Assembly (NCBI RefSeq): GCF_006715025.1
Contig: NZ_VFMK01000001.1
Span: 806,001 to 870,000, forward strand
Reading direction: 5' to 3'
DNA from: Serratia fonticola
GTDB lineage: Bacteria; Pseudomonadota; Gammaproteobacteria; Enterobacterales; Enterobacteriaceae
DNA: 64,000 nt
Positions 30,159 to 41,922 of the stretch are shown here, one piece after another; within the stretch, counting starts at the first letter, position 1, and each line of letters starts with the position of its first letter. Below the pieces are notes generated by a model that was not told where the DNA came from, did no database searches, and saw only the letters and a list, made by a program, of their open reading frames with translations. The position numbers and the translations under genes are program-made.

Positions 30159-31973
30159 TTAAAATGGGATGCAGCAGGCGCCTTGTTCCGCGCCAGACAG
30201 CTGGCTGCGTAACGCGCTGAACAGTTCACGGCCACTTCCGACGCGTTCACGGCTCAGGTCCGGCTGGTATGGTGTGCGCAGGGCCAGTTCAGCCTCATCA
30301 ACCAACAGTGTCAACTCGCCGGTGCGGCCATTCACGCGGATCACATCACCATTTTGTACTTTTGCCAGCATCCCGCCGGTATAGGCTTCCGGGGTGACAT
30401 GAATTGCCGAAGGAACTTTGCCGGAGGCACCTGATAACCGACCATCGGTCACCAATGCGACCTTGAAACCGCGATCCATCAACACGCCAAGTGGTGGCAT
30501 CAGCTTATGCAATTCAGGCATGCCATTAGCCTGCGGCCCCTGGAAACGAACCACGACTACGCAGTCCTGATTCAGCTTGCCAGCTTCGAAGGCGGGTACG
30601 ATGTCGTGCTGGCTTTCAAATACAATCGCCGGGGCTTCGATAACCTGATTGTCGGCCGGTACTGCTGACGTTTTCATCACCGCGCGGCCCAGGTTGCCGG
30701 AAAGCACCTTGGTACCGCCATGGTGTTCGAACGGTTTGGCGACGCTGGCAATAACGTTGTTATCTAACGAACGCTCAGCGCCATCGCGCCAGGCTAACTG
30801 GCCATTATCCAGCCACGGTTCCTGAGTATAACGTTCCAGGCCGAAGCCGGCGATGGTATGAACGTCTTGATGTAACAGGCCATTTTTCAGCAGTTCCCGT
30901 ACCACAAGTTGTACGCCTCCCGCCGCCTGAAACTGATTGATATCCGCCGGGCCGTTGGGGTAGATGCGGCACAGCAGCGGAATGGCGTCAGAAAGTTCAG
31001 AGAAGTCATCCCAATTGATGATGATCCCCGCAGCCCGTGCCATGGCAACCATATGCATGGTCAGATTTGTCGATCCCCCGGTTGCCAACAGCGATACGAT
31101 GCCATTGACCACCACTTTTTCATCTACCAGTTGCCCTATTGGCAGATAATTACCGGCAGTTTCAGTCAGGCGTGTTACTTGGCGAGCCGCTGCATCATTC
31201 AATGCATCGCGTAGCGGTGTATCTGGATGGATAAAAGAGGCCCCAGGCAAATGCAACCCCATCACTTCCATCACCATCTGGTTGGTGTTGGCGGTGCCGT
31301 AGAAGGTGCAGGTGCCAATGCCATGGTAAGAGGCGGCTTCGGCTTCCAGCAGCGCATGGCGGTCGGCTTTGCCTTCGGCATACAGCTGGCGCACACGTAC
31401 TTTCTCTTTATTCGGTAAGCCGCTGCTCATCGGCCCGGCTGGCACAAATATGGCAGGCAAATGGCCAAAGGAGAGGGCCGACATCAGCAGTCCGGGTACA
31501 ATCTTGTCGCAGATCCCCAAGAACAACGCACCATCGAACATGTTATGAGAAAGACCAATGGCGGCTGACATGGCAATCACATCGCGGCTCATCAACGAAA
31601 GCTCCATGCCATCCTGCCCTTGCGTCACCCCGTCGCACATTGCGGGCACGCCCCCGGCAACCTGGCCGACGGCCCCAACGCTGTGCAGCGCCTGCTTCAG
31701 CCGTTGCGGATAGTTTTCATAAGGCTGGTGGGCGGAGAGCATATCGTTGTAGGCAGTGATAATGGCAATATCGCTGCGCACCATATTTTTCAGTGCAGCC
31801 TTATCCTCGGGCTGACAGGCGGCAAAGCCGTGTGCCAAATTGCCGCAGGCGAGCTGGGAGCGATGTACCGTCTGTGTCCGGGCAGCGTTAATTCGTGCCA
31901 GATAAGCGCTTCGGCTCTCTTTAGAACGTTCAATGATGCGCTGTGTTACTCGGGCTAAGGTGTTGTTAATCAT
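30159..31973 (-). CDS. edd: Phosphogluconate dehydratase (Entner-Doudoroff)
   Basis: Edd dehydrates 6-phosphogluconate to 2-keto-3-deoxy-6-phosphogluconate. It has 604 residues (E. coli 603) and is closely similar over the full length, including RSQLACGNLAHGFAACQPEDK, the cysteine-containing GGVPAMCDGVTQG and FLGICDKIVPG that hold the [4Fe-4S] cluster, and VTDGRLSGASGKVPSAIHV. The usual partner eda (aldolase) is not adjacent. gntK lies upstream in the same orientation 147 bp away; both sit between aceK and iclR, an unusual site. Confidence 0.96.
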   Translation of the reverse strand: MINNTLARVTQRIIERSKESRSAYLARINAARTQTVHRSQLACGNLAHGFAACQPEDKAALKNMVRSDIAIITAYNDMLSAHQPYENYPQRLKQALHSVGAVGQVAGGVPAMCDGVTQGQDGMELSLMSRDVIAMSAAIGLSHNMFDGALFLGICDKIVPGLLMSALSFGHLPAIFVPAGPMSSGLPNKEKVRVRQLYAEGKADRHALLEAEAASYHGIGTCTFYGTANTNQMVMEVMGLHLPGASFIHPDTPLRDALNDAAARQVTRLTETAGNYLPIGQLVDEKVVVNGIVSLLATGGSTNLTMHMVAMARAAGIIINWDDFSELSDAIPLLCRIYPNGPADINQFQAAGGVQLVVRELLKNGLLHQDVHTIAGFGLERYTQEPWLDNGQLAWRDGAERSLDNNVIASVAKPFEHHGGTKVLSGNLGRAVMKTSAVPADNQVIEAPAIVFESQHDIVPAFEAGKLNQDCVVVVRFQGPQANGMPELHKLMPPLGVLMDRGFKVALVTDGRLSGASGKVPSAIHVTPEAYTGGMLAKVQNGDVIRVNGRTGELTLLVDEAELALRTPYQPDLSRERVGSGRELFSALRSQLSGAEQGACCIPF

Positions 31974-32015
31974 ACAATCCTCACAGTACAGCCCTGATAC
32001 GCACCGAGGGCCGGT

Positions 32016-32061
32016 TATCCCCGTTGTCTTTCACGCTGCAACATGAAATCCGTAGGGTATG
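32016..32061. repeat. Minimal ERIC-like element (ends only)
   Basis: TATCCCCGTTGTCTTTCACG is joined directly to CTGCAACATGAAATCCGTAGGGTAT: the two ERIC termini abut with no central core. It lies in the upstream region of edd. It probably arose by internal deletion of a full element. Confidence 0.6.
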
Positions 32062-32120
32062 TAGTTATGTGGTCTAAAATATCGTCAATGCAATTATGTT
32101 GGCACTCAGCCACACCGGCT

Positions 32121-32660
32121 TTACGCACAGGCTTCCTGTGGCAGGAAGCTCTGGATTTGCTGTACGGTATCGGCAATCACCGCATCCAGTGGCTGATTGA
32201 TATCAATGGTGATGACATCGTTTTCATCGTTACCTGGTCGCTCCAACGTGGCGAATTGCGTCACCAGCATTTGGGGTTTGAAAAAATGCCCTTTGCGAGC
32301 GGCCATTCGGGCTTCGATTACCGGGAAATCGCCATGCAGGTAAATGAACGACAGGTTGCTGTTGCCGGCCCGCAGTCGATCGCGATAATGCTTCTTCAGG
32401 GCAGAGCACACGATGAGGGAAACCGCATTGGTACGCTGCATGGCAAAGGCGGCATCATTCAGTGCTGCCAGCCACGGTGCACGATCGTGATCGTTCAGGG
32501 GCTCGCCAGAGGCCATTTTCTGGATATTGCTGCGCGGATGGAGAAAATCACCGTCAAGGAAGTTGGCAGATAACCGCTGGGCAACGGCGCTGGCGACGGC
32601 TGATTTACCACTGCCGGAAACCCCCATAATGACATAAATTCGGTTCTTATTATTGGTCAT
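32121..32660 (-). CDS. gntK: Gluconokinase
   Basis: GntK phosphorylates gluconate with ATP to 6-phosphogluconate, the substrate of Edd encoded next to it. It has 179 residues. The P-loop GVSGSGKSAVA is at about residues 14-24; DGDFLHPRSNIQKMASGEPLNDHDR and VCSALKKHYRDRLR are typical of the family and nearly identical to E. coli GntK (thermoresistant). A tandem GntR-type operator and a CRP-like site precede it. No gluconate permease is in the window. Confidence 0.95.
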   Translation of the reverse strand: MTNNKNRIYVIMGVSGSGKSAVASAVAQRLSANFLDGDFLHPRSNIQKMASGEPLNDHDRAPWLAALNDAAFAMQRTNAVSLIVCSALKKHYRDRLRAGNSNLSFIYLHGDFPVIEARMAARKGHFFKPQMLVTQFATLERPGNDENDVITIDINQPLDAVIADTVQQIQSFLPQEACA

Positions 32661-32704
32661 GGCTTATTTCTCCCAACCTACTTGTCGTATGACATTCAGT
32701 TTTT

Positions 32705-32732
32705 TGTTACCGGTAACATGTTATCGGTAACA
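32705..32732 (-). promoter_or_regulatory. Tandem GntR operators upstream of gntK
   Basis: Two palindromes abut: TGTTACCGGTAACA (32705-32718) and TGTTATCGGTAACA (32719-32732). They match the E. coli GntR operator (ATGTTACCGGTAACAT), from which the repressor is released by gluconate. They are 45-72 bp upstream of the gntK start. Confidence 0.88.
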
Positions 32733-32787
32733 TTGTCGTGGGAAGTTTTGCTGCTTGCAATCAGCTTTAACGGGAAGAGTCGTTAAC

Positions 32788-32803
32788 TGTGATCGGATTC
32801 ATA
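32788..32803 (-). promoter_or_regulatory. Possible CRP site upstream of gntK
   Basis: TGTGATCGGATTCATA matches the CRP consensus TGTGA-N6-TCACA at nine of ten positions. It is about 70 bp from the GntR operators, suitable for cAMP-CRP activation of gntK as in E. coli. Confidence 0.6.
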
Positions 32804-32916
32804 CTTTTTGTTGGCAGCGAAACAAATTCTCTACAGGGCGACACAGAAATACAACAGCGAGAGTTTGCCTCTCACCCCGGCGTCTGGTTAGCCAAGGTGG
32901 GAGGTTGATAGGGGCG

Positions 32917-33747
32917 TTAGCGCACGCCGCCATATTCCAGACTGATCTCTTTTGCTGCGTGGATCACCAGCGCACCCAACTCAGTCACGCGATCGTCCGT
33001 GATGCGCGATACCGGGCCCGAAATAGAGATTGCCGCAAAGGCCTCACGGTGCTCGTCAAAGATGCAGGCTGCCACACAGCGCAGGCCAAGGGCGTGCTCT
33101 TCATCGTCAAATGAGAACCCCTGTTTGCGGATTAACGCCAACCCCTCTTTCAGGTTATGCGGCGTGAGCGTGTGTGGCGTATAGGTGTGCATTCCTTTTT
33201 TATGCAGCAGCTTGGTGACCTGGTCATCCGGCATCGTTGCCAGAAAGGCTTTTCCCGCTCCAGAAGCGTGCATGGGCAGTTTACCGCCTATCGGTGCCGA
33301 CATGCGCATCAGCGCAGTACATTGCACCTGATCGATGATCACCGCCTGATCTTCAGCTTTGTCCATCACGGCAAGATTGACCGTTTCACCGGACTCTTCC
33401 ATCAAACGTCGTAGCGTCGGGTGCACCATTGCCAGCAGGTTTCGACTTTGCAGGAAGCTACTGCCAACCACAAACGCATGTGCTCCCATGGTCCACAGGC
33501 CAAGATCGCCCACCTGGCGCACAAAGCCTTGCTGTTGCATGGTGGTAAGCAGGCGGTGGGTAGTGGAATTAGGTAAACCGGCTTGCTGAGCCAGATCGGT
33601 CAGCGCCACATTACCATGGGCTTCGGCAATATATTCCAGTAACTTCAGTCCACGGGTCAGCGATTGGACCTGGCCTGTTGCAGCATTGGCGGTTGGTGCT
33701 GCTGTGCGCGGCTTTTTGCCTCGCTTGGCGGGGACGGGGGTGGCCAT
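32917..33747 (-). CDS. iclR: Acetate operon repressor IclR
   Basis: IclR represses aceBAK and its own gene; glyoxylate and pyruvate modulate binding. It has 276 residues. An Ala/Pro/Lys-rich N-terminal arm precedes a winged helix-turn-helix (SLTRGLKLLEYIAEAHGNVALTDLAQQAGLPNSTTHRLL split at about residues 29-67), then the IclR effector domain (from about 100) with GLRCVAACIFDEHREAFAAISISGP. It is separated from its target operon by edd and gntK, whereas in E. coli iclR follows aceK directly. Confidence 0.95.
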   Translation of the reverse strand: MATPVPAKRGKKPRTAAPTANAATGQVQSLTRGLKLLEYIAEAHGNVALTDLAQQAGLPNSTTHRLLTTMQQQGFVRQVGDLGLWTMGAHAFVVGSSFLQSRNLLAMVHPTLRRLMEESGETVNLAVMDKAEDQAVIIDQVQCTALMRMSAPIGGKLPMHASGAGKAFLATMPDDQVTKLLHKKGMHTYTPHTLTPHNLKEGLALIRKQGFSFDDEEHALGLRCVAACIFDEHREAFAAISISGPVSRITDDRVTELGALVIHAAKEISLEYGGVR

Positions 33748-33772
33748 GAGTTACCTTCTTTTTTCCGTATGA

Positions 33773-33787
33773 TGGAATTCATTTTCG
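33773..33787 (-). promoter_or_regulatory. Probable IclR autoregulatory site
   Basis: TGGAATTCATTTTCG, about 26 bp before the iclR start, resembles the dyad TGGAAATNATTTCCA bound by IclR at its own promoter in E. coli. Two or three positions deviate. Confidence 0.5.
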
Positions 33788-33906
33788 TTTTTTGAGTATG
33801 AATTGCAAGACGCTTATTTGCTCATCGGATCTGTTAACGGCTGAACCTGAAAAACTCTCAACATCCGCTCACACCTTTGTCTGCATAAGCTGTGCTAGGA
33901 TGGCCG

Positions 33907-33993
33907 ATGCCCGTCGTCTTTCAAGCCGCAGTTGCCAACACTGGCGCAATGTCCTGGTCACTTTGGGGAGCAGCTTGAAAGCCGTTGGGTATC
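33907..33993. repeat. Shortened ERIC element upstream of metH
   Basis: ATGCCCGTCGTCTTTCAAGC at the left and GCTTGAAAGCCGTTGGGTAT at the right are inverted ERIC termini; the core (GTCCTGGTCACTTTGGGGAG) is shortened. It ends 37 bp before the metH start and so lies in the metH leader. Confidence 0.7.
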
Positions 33994-34029
33994 ATCGTTG
34001 GGCGGATAATCGGGTGTGAAGGGGCTACA

Positions 34030-37713
<3,684 letters not shown>

Positions 37714-37840
37714 TATACCCGTCGTCTTTCAAGCTGCAGCGTTGTTGATTGCACTCACTTACCCCAGTCATTTACTGAAGTACACTCTTGGGGATAAGTG
37801 AGTTTGTCGCCTCGCTGCAACTCGAAACCCATAGGGTATA
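37714..37840. repeat. ERIC element, full length 127 bp
   Basis: TATACCCGTCGTCTTTCAAG...CTGCAGC at the left and GCTGCAACTCGAAACCCATAGGGTATA at the right form the terminal inverted repeat; the core CTCACTTACCCCAGTCATTTACT...CTCTTGGGGATAAGTGAG is the typical ERIC hairpin. The left end begins directly after the metH TGA codon. Confidence 0.88.
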
Positions 37841-37930
37841 TAAATTATCACTCATACCTGTAATAAGGGGGAGTGAAGAAGGCCGGAAACACCGGTGTTA
37901 GACCAGATTCTATCCAAGGGAACGCCTACC

Positions 37931-38518
37931 GTGTCTATCGTAGAATTGTTAAAGCTGCATCCGGTGATCGCAGCGGTAAAAGATAATGAAAGCCTGCAGA
38001 TTGCGGTGAAGTCTGACTGCCAGATCATCTCGGTACTGTACGGCAATATCTGCAATATTGGTCGTATCGTGCAGCAGGTTAAAGACGCCGGTAAATATGC
38101 TTTTGTGCATGTTGATCTGTTGGAGGGCAGCTCCAACAAGGAGATCGTGATTAATTTCCTGAAAATCGTCACGGCGGCGGATGGCATTATCAGCACCAAA
38201 GCCTCGATGGTGAAGGCTGCGCGTCAGCAAGGCTTCTACACCATTCACCGGCTGTTTATCATGGACTCGATTTCCTTCCACAATATCGACAAACAGGTGG
38301 CACAGTCGACGCCGGACTGCATCGAAATCCTGCCGGGTTGCATGCCTAAGGTGCTCGGTTGGGTGGCAGAAAAGATCGACTTGCCGATCATTGCCGGTGG
38401 TTTGGTGTGTGATGAGGATGATGCGCAAACCGCGTTGCGGGCTGGGGCCATTGCCGTAGCGACTACCAATCACGACGTATGGAAACTGAAGCCATCCCCG
38501 TTGTATTTCAAACTGTAA
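37931..38518 (+). CDS. ygcP: GlpP-family RNA-binding antiterminator (YgcP-like)
   Basis: A 195-residue protein of the glycerol-3-phosphate-responsive antiterminator (GlpP) family, a TIM-barrel-like fold. Conserved segments include HPVIAAVKDNESLQIAVKSDCQIISVLYGNI, FVHVDLLEGSSNKE, IISTKASMVKAARQQG, DCIEILPGCMPKV and PIIAGGLVCDEDDA. GlpP of Bacillus subtilis binds the glpD leader and prevents termination when G3P is present. I infer that this protein acts on the twin leader terminators at 41634 and 41939. GTG 37931 is preferred (AAGGGA upstream); an upstream GTG at 37895 is an alternative. The last codons lie in an ERIC end. Confidence 0.8.
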   Translation: MSIVELLKLHPVIAAVKDNESLQIAVKSDCQIISVLYGNICNIGRIVQQVKDAGKYAFVHVDLLEGSSNKEIVINFLKIVTAADGIISTKASMVKAARQQGFYTIHRLFIMDSISFHNIDKQVAQSTPDCIEILPGCMPKVLGWVAEKIDLPIIAGGLVCDEDDAQTALRAGAIAVATTNHDVWKLKPSPLYFKL

Positions 38519-38662
38519 CGTTGTTGACCTCACTTAAGTACTCGGCCCGTCCATGGGCCCCACCTTGCGGGGTACGCGTTCAAGTCTGTTCCAGACAGAT
38601 TTGTCACCCCAGTCACCTGGCTTGCGTAAGCGCCTGGGGGGGCCCTCGCTTGTCGCCGTATA
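38494..38662. repeat. ERIC element, long variant, right end truncated
   Basis: ATCCCCGTTGTATTTCAAAC is an ERIC left end; after a 70-bp extra segment (TACTCGGCCC...CGTTCAAGTCTG...AGATTTGTCA, shared with 13403-13603) comes the core CCCCAGTCACCTGG...CGCCTGGGG and CTTGTCGCCG, but the right inverted repeat is missing. It overlaps the 3' end of ygcP and abuts the end of ygcE. Confidence 0.72.
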
Positions 38663-38666
38663 GCGC

Positions 38667-40115
38667 TTAATCGACCAACGGGCTGAGTGCCTGCAGCAGC
38701 GGATCCAGGTGTTTATTCACCTGCTGATATACCTGCTGGTTCAACTGATTGTAGAACCGATGGTTATCCATGTTCGGCTCAAAGCTGTCTCCCATCCTTA
38801 CCAGTTTCTGTGTGGCCTGCTGGTAGTCACTGAAGACATTCACCGCCATCCCGGCGTTGATGGCACAACCTACCGCTGCGGAACCTTTCATCAGATTACG
38901 ACTGGTGGGGATGCCGAACACATCGGCAAAAATCTGCATAAACAGATCGCTGTTGGCGCCGCCGCCGGAAATAATCAGGCTCTTGAACGGTGTCTTCAGC
39001 TCCAGTGCCATCTTGTCCATATGATTTTTCATGGTGAAAGCGATACCTTCCAGCACTGAGCGATACATATGGGCACGGGTATGACGACCATCGAAGCCGA
39101 TCATCGCGCCCTTGCGGAATTCCGCTTCTGAAGGAGGGGCCCAGTCATGTACAGTGATTAAGCCTTCACAACCGGCTGGGACGCGCTCCGCTTCCTGGTT
39201 AAGCAACTCCTCTATGCTGACACCCGCGTCATGGGCATCCGACATGGCTGCCGCGCCAAACTGGTCGCGGAACCAGCTTATTGTCCACATGCCGCGTCGA
39301 ACCCCCATGCATTCATACAGATAGCGGCCGGGGATGGATGCCTGGAACGGCCAGAAATTCTGCGCGTCTTTCACGTTGGCCTGGCCATGCACCATGGCTC
39401 CGATATAGGTCCCCAGAGAAATCAACGCCACGCCTTCATCCAGTGAACCTGCGCCCAGCGCTTCTACCGCTTTATCATGCGCGGTGGCGACGACGGGAAT
39501 ACCGGCAGGCACACCGAGCTGCTGCGCAACCTGTTGGGTAATATGGCCGAGGATTTCCCCTGGTTTTACCACGTCTAACACCATGTCGCGCGTCAGGTTG
39601 CAGCTTTGCCAGGCGGCGGGATCGGTGCTCCAGTCGAGCGTATCGTTGTCCATTGGCCACCAACCAATATAGTTGGCGCAGGTATCTTTGAACTCACCGG
39701 TCAGGCGATGGGTAATATAACCGGAGGTGGTGGTGACATAGCGCACGCCCTGATAGGCATCGATATATTCGTAAGGTTTGTTCAGGCGTTTGTCCATCCA
39801 GTTGATCACCGGGTAGGCCAGCTCACCGTCAGCCTTCAGCAGGACCCGACAGCAACGGACGATACAGATACCCATCGCCAGAATGTTCTGCGGCCTGCCA
39901 CCCCGTTCGCCAAAACGTTGCATGGCGCGGCGGAACGCAACTTTAAGTGAATCCCACAAATCGTCGTCCGGGTGTTCCGCCAGCAATGGTGCCGGGATAT
40001 CCATCTTGCGCAGTTGCTGTTTTCCTTCGCAAATTGCGTTGCCTTCCAGATCAAAAATTACCACTTTGGCGCTCTGGGTGCCTACGTCCACACCCATCAG
40101 GTACTTGCTCTTCAT
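38667..40115 (-). CDS. ygcE: FGGY-family carbohydrate kinase YgcE
   Basis: A 482-residue FGGY kinase (xylulokinase/glycerol kinase family). The phosphate-1 motif is MGVDVGTQSAKVVIFD at the N-terminus; ATP-site glycines are in ISLGTYIGAMV and SLIISGGGANSDLFMQIFADVFG (about residue 400). The substrate is unknown; the nucleophilic-base region near VINWMDKRLNKPYEY differs from glycerol kinase. ATG 40115 has AAGGAG 7 bases upstream; ATG at 40145 is inside an ERIC end and is rejected. It is downstream of yqcE with an ERIC in between, and converges on ygcP. Confidence 0.85.
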   Translation of the reverse strand: MKSKYLMGVDVGTQSAKVVIFDLEGNAICEGKQQLRKMDIPAPLLAEHPDDDLWDSLKVAFRRAMQRFGERGGRPQNILAMGICIVRCCRVLLKADGELAYPVINWMDKRLNKPYEYIDAYQGVRYVTTTSGYITHRLTGEFKDTCANYIGWWPMDNDTLDWSTDPAAWQSCNLTRDMVLDVVKPGEILGHITQQVAQQLGVPAGIPVVATAHDKAVEALGAGSLDEGVALISLGTYIGAMVHGQANVKDAQNFWPFQASIPGRYLYECMGVRRGMWTISWFRDQFGAAAMSDAHDAGVSIEELLNQEAERVPAGCEGLITVHDWAPPSEAEFRKGAMIGFDGRHTRAHMYRSVLEGIAFTMKNHMDKMALELKTPFKSLIISGGGANSDLFMQIFADVFGIPTSRNLMKGSAAVGCAINAGMAVNVFSDYQQATQKLVRMGDSFEPNMDNHRFYNQLNQQVYQQVNKHLDPLLQALSPLVD

Positions 40116-40130
40116 GTTGCAACTCCTTGA

Positions 40131-40257
40131 TATTCCGTTCGTCATTAAAGTTGCAAGGGTGTTGGCTACGTTCTCTCACCCCAGTCACTTGGCTCGCCAA
40201 GCTCCTGGGGATTTGTTCTCTTGCCGCCTACTTGCAACGCCAATGTCTTTGGGTATA
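40131..40257. repeat. ERIC element between yqcE and ygcE
   Basis: About 127 bp, from TATTCCGTTCGTCATTAAAGTTGCAA to TTGCAACGCCAATGTCTTTGGGTATA, core CTCACCCCAGTCACTTGGCTCGCCAAGCTCCTGGGG. It fills almost the whole yqcE-ygcE interval, so if these genes are co-transcribed the element is carried in the mRNA as a long hairpin just upstream of the ygcE ribosome-binding site. Confidence 0.85.
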
Positions 40258-40262
40258 TGAAA

Positions 40263-41558
40263 TTATTCGGTCACGGGTTGTGTCGTTGTGTTTTTGGCTC
40301 CGGCGCGTTTGATGTTGTTAAACAGCAGGAAGGTGAACACCACAACCAGCGTGGTGGCAGCCAGCCCCATCAGCCACATATTGTGATAAGCCTCGGCGGC
40401 GGGCAGCGTGTCCTGCCAATGGCCGATGACCGGGTAAACAAACACGTCGGGCAGGAAGCCGATCACCGAGCAGATCCCCACGGTGGTGCCCATAATGTAT
40501 TTTGGCGTTCTGGCTTCGCCGATACAGGCGAAGTACAACCCGCGTGAGGCATAACAGGTAAAGGCCAGCAGCAGGATCAGGCCAATACCAACGGCTACCG
40601 AGGTCGGATTCTGGTTGGTGATCAGTAAAACGACCAGAGTGGCAATACTCACCAAGGCTAATAGTTGAATGGCCCGCGTTGGTGACTTCAACCGGGTGTA
40701 GGTGGTGATCAGCCCTCCCAGTGGCCCACACATGGCCCGAAAGATCTTGTTGATCACGATCCCCATGTAACTGGCGGCGACCAAGGTCATGCCATACATT
40801 TCGGTCAGGTAGTTGGTGGAGTAACTGAGAATGGCGTAGATGGTGTAAACGCCGAAGATAATCATACTGCAATACCAGGTCGTACTGATTTTGAGGACCG
40901 AGACGATATCCCCCAAGCTGAATTTACGCGGTTTTTCTGTTTCGTCACTGGTGACGAAACCATCACTGACAAAGAACCAGCACAGAATACCCAACAGAAT
41001 ATAAACTCCGCTATAGATCAGGATCACCGCCTTCAGGCTATTAGGGTTTTCTGGTGCGAACAGCGAGAAAATCCACATGGTGAACACCGCCAGGGCCATG
41101 ACGCCAACCCCGCGCAAGCCCTCCATCCAGCCCATGATTTTTCCCTGTTCGTCATGGTTGCCAAGCAGTGACGCGGCCTTGATCGAAACGGACCACAGCA
41201 GCAGGATGGTGGTGACCGCAAAGGCGATCTGGATCAGGATCATCACCCAGAATGGGGGATAAACCGCCATCAGCAACCCCAGCAGACCGGTCGCTATCAT
41301 GGCGAAGGTCATCATCTTCTTGTGGGAAAACTTATCGGCAATGATCCCACTTGGTGCATACAGGATAATAGCGGTAATACCGAAGGTGCTCATAATCAGC
41401 CCAATTTCGGTATTGGAGAAGCCCATGAATTTGGCCATGGGAATTTGGTAAATATAGCGTAAATAAGCCAGATCGAAACTTACTCCGCCGCTGATGCTTA
41501 TTATTGCAAGTGTTAGCCAGCGGTGGGAATTAGATTTTTCCATGGTAAAGTTCCGCAT
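40263..41558 (-). CDS. yqcE: MFS transporter (YqcE-like)
   Basis: A 431-residue protein with about 12 hydrophobic segments and the MFS loop signature GIIADKFSHKKMM between TM2 and TM3. It resembles E. coli YqcE and more distantly the organophosphate:Pi antiporter/hexuronate-type carriers. As the first gene of the left arm it probably imports the pathway substrate with H+ or exchanges a phosphorylated one; substrate unknown. Start ATG 41558 (AAGGG 8 bases upstream); ATG 41543 is an alternative. Its leader contains a CRP-activated terminator/antiterminator. Confidence 0.8.
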   Translation of the reverse strand: MRNFTMEKSNSHRWLTLAIISISGGVSFDLAYLRYIYQIPMAKFMGFSNTEIGLIMSTFGITAIILYAPSGIIADKFSHKKMMTFAMIATGLLGLLMAVYPPFWVMILIQIAFAVTTILLLWSVSIKAASLLGNHDEQGKIMGWMEGLRGVGVMALAVFTMWIFSLFAPENPNSLKAVILIYSGVYILLGILCWFFVSDGFVTSDETEKPRKFSLGDIVSVLKISTTWYCSMIIFGVYTIYAILSYSTNYLTEMYGMTLVAASYMGIVINKIFRAMCGPLGGLITTYTRLKSPTRAIQLLALVSIATLVVLLITNQNPTSVAVGIGLILLLAFTCYASRGLYFACIGEARTPKYIMGTTVGICSVIGFLPDVFVYPVIGHWQDTLPAAEAYHNMWLMGLAATTLVVVFTFLLFNNIKRAGAKNTTTQPVTE

Positions 41559-41633
41559 AGAGATACCCTTTTATTTTCATTGCTCGGCCTTTTGTACCGT
41601 AATATGAAATTCATTAGAGTAAATCGCGTTAAA

Positions 41634-41702
41634 CAAAAAAAGAGAAAAGCAAGCTTCCCGCTGAGCAGGAAGTTACTTTTCTCTTCGTCTCTTTCAGTAA
41701 CT
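41634..41702 (-). promoter_or_regulatory. yqcE leader attenuator: terminator with competing antiterminator strand
   Basis: Read on the minus strand, AGTTACT (41702-41696) is followed by GAGACGAAGAGAAAAGTAACTTCC, a hairpin loop and GGAAGCTTGCTTTTCTCT, then a T-run (41640-41635). The stem has 9 bp, an internal loop and 5 bp more, with the T-run making a standard intrinsic terminator. AGTTACT is the exact complement of AGTAACT (41677-41671) in the left arm; that 7-bp pairing would open the terminator. The layout is nearly identical to the ygcW leader. A candidate minus-strand -10, TATTTA (41715-41710), places the transcript start near 41703. Confidence 0.8.
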
Positions 41703-41737
41703 GCGTTAATAAATAGCATGGCGGAGCTTAATTCATC

Positions 41738-41753
41738 TGTGAGAGTTATCACA
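41738..41753 (-). promoter_or_regulatory. CRP site for the yqcE-ygcE promoter
   Basis: TGTGAGAGTTATCACA is a perfect match to both CRP half-sites with 6-bp spacing. Its centre (41745.5) is about 42 bp from the inferred yqcE start, the class II position overlapping the -35 region. Confidence 0.85.
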
Positions 41754-41871
41754 AAACGGAAGTTGGCCTGAGAGTTTACGGCTGGCTGTGCAGTAATTCA
41801 GCGAATTAATCTTATTAGAAATAGCCGATCGCTACCACTTAATATGCGTAATGACGACTAAGGCATGAAAC

Positions 41872-41887
41872 TGTGATTGGTATCACG
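41872..41887 (+). promoter_or_regulatory. CRP site for the ygcW operon promoter
   Basis: TGTGATTGGTATCACG matches nine of ten consensus positions. Its centre (41879.5) is about 41 bp upstream of the inferred start near 41921, again a class II arrangement; TATTTT at 41910-41915 can serve as -10. Confidence 0.82.
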
Positions 41888-41922
41888 GAATAATAACAGA
41901 TGAACGTGTTATTTTTTTTGCC

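Larger units (their letters stand above)
32661..32916. other. gntK upstream region with a possible degraded ERIC fragment
   Basis: Besides the two operator features listed separately, 32855-32912 contains CTCACCCC...CTGGTTAGCCAA...GGGAGG, which resembles the ERIC core hairpin but lacks recognizable ends. No gene is seen in this gap between gntK and the end of iclR. Confidence 0.4.

Noticed and set aside
33785..33906. MetR or met-box site upstream of metH
   Set aside because: GCTGAACCTGAAAA gives only one half of the TGAA-N5-TTCA pattern, too weak to report as a site.
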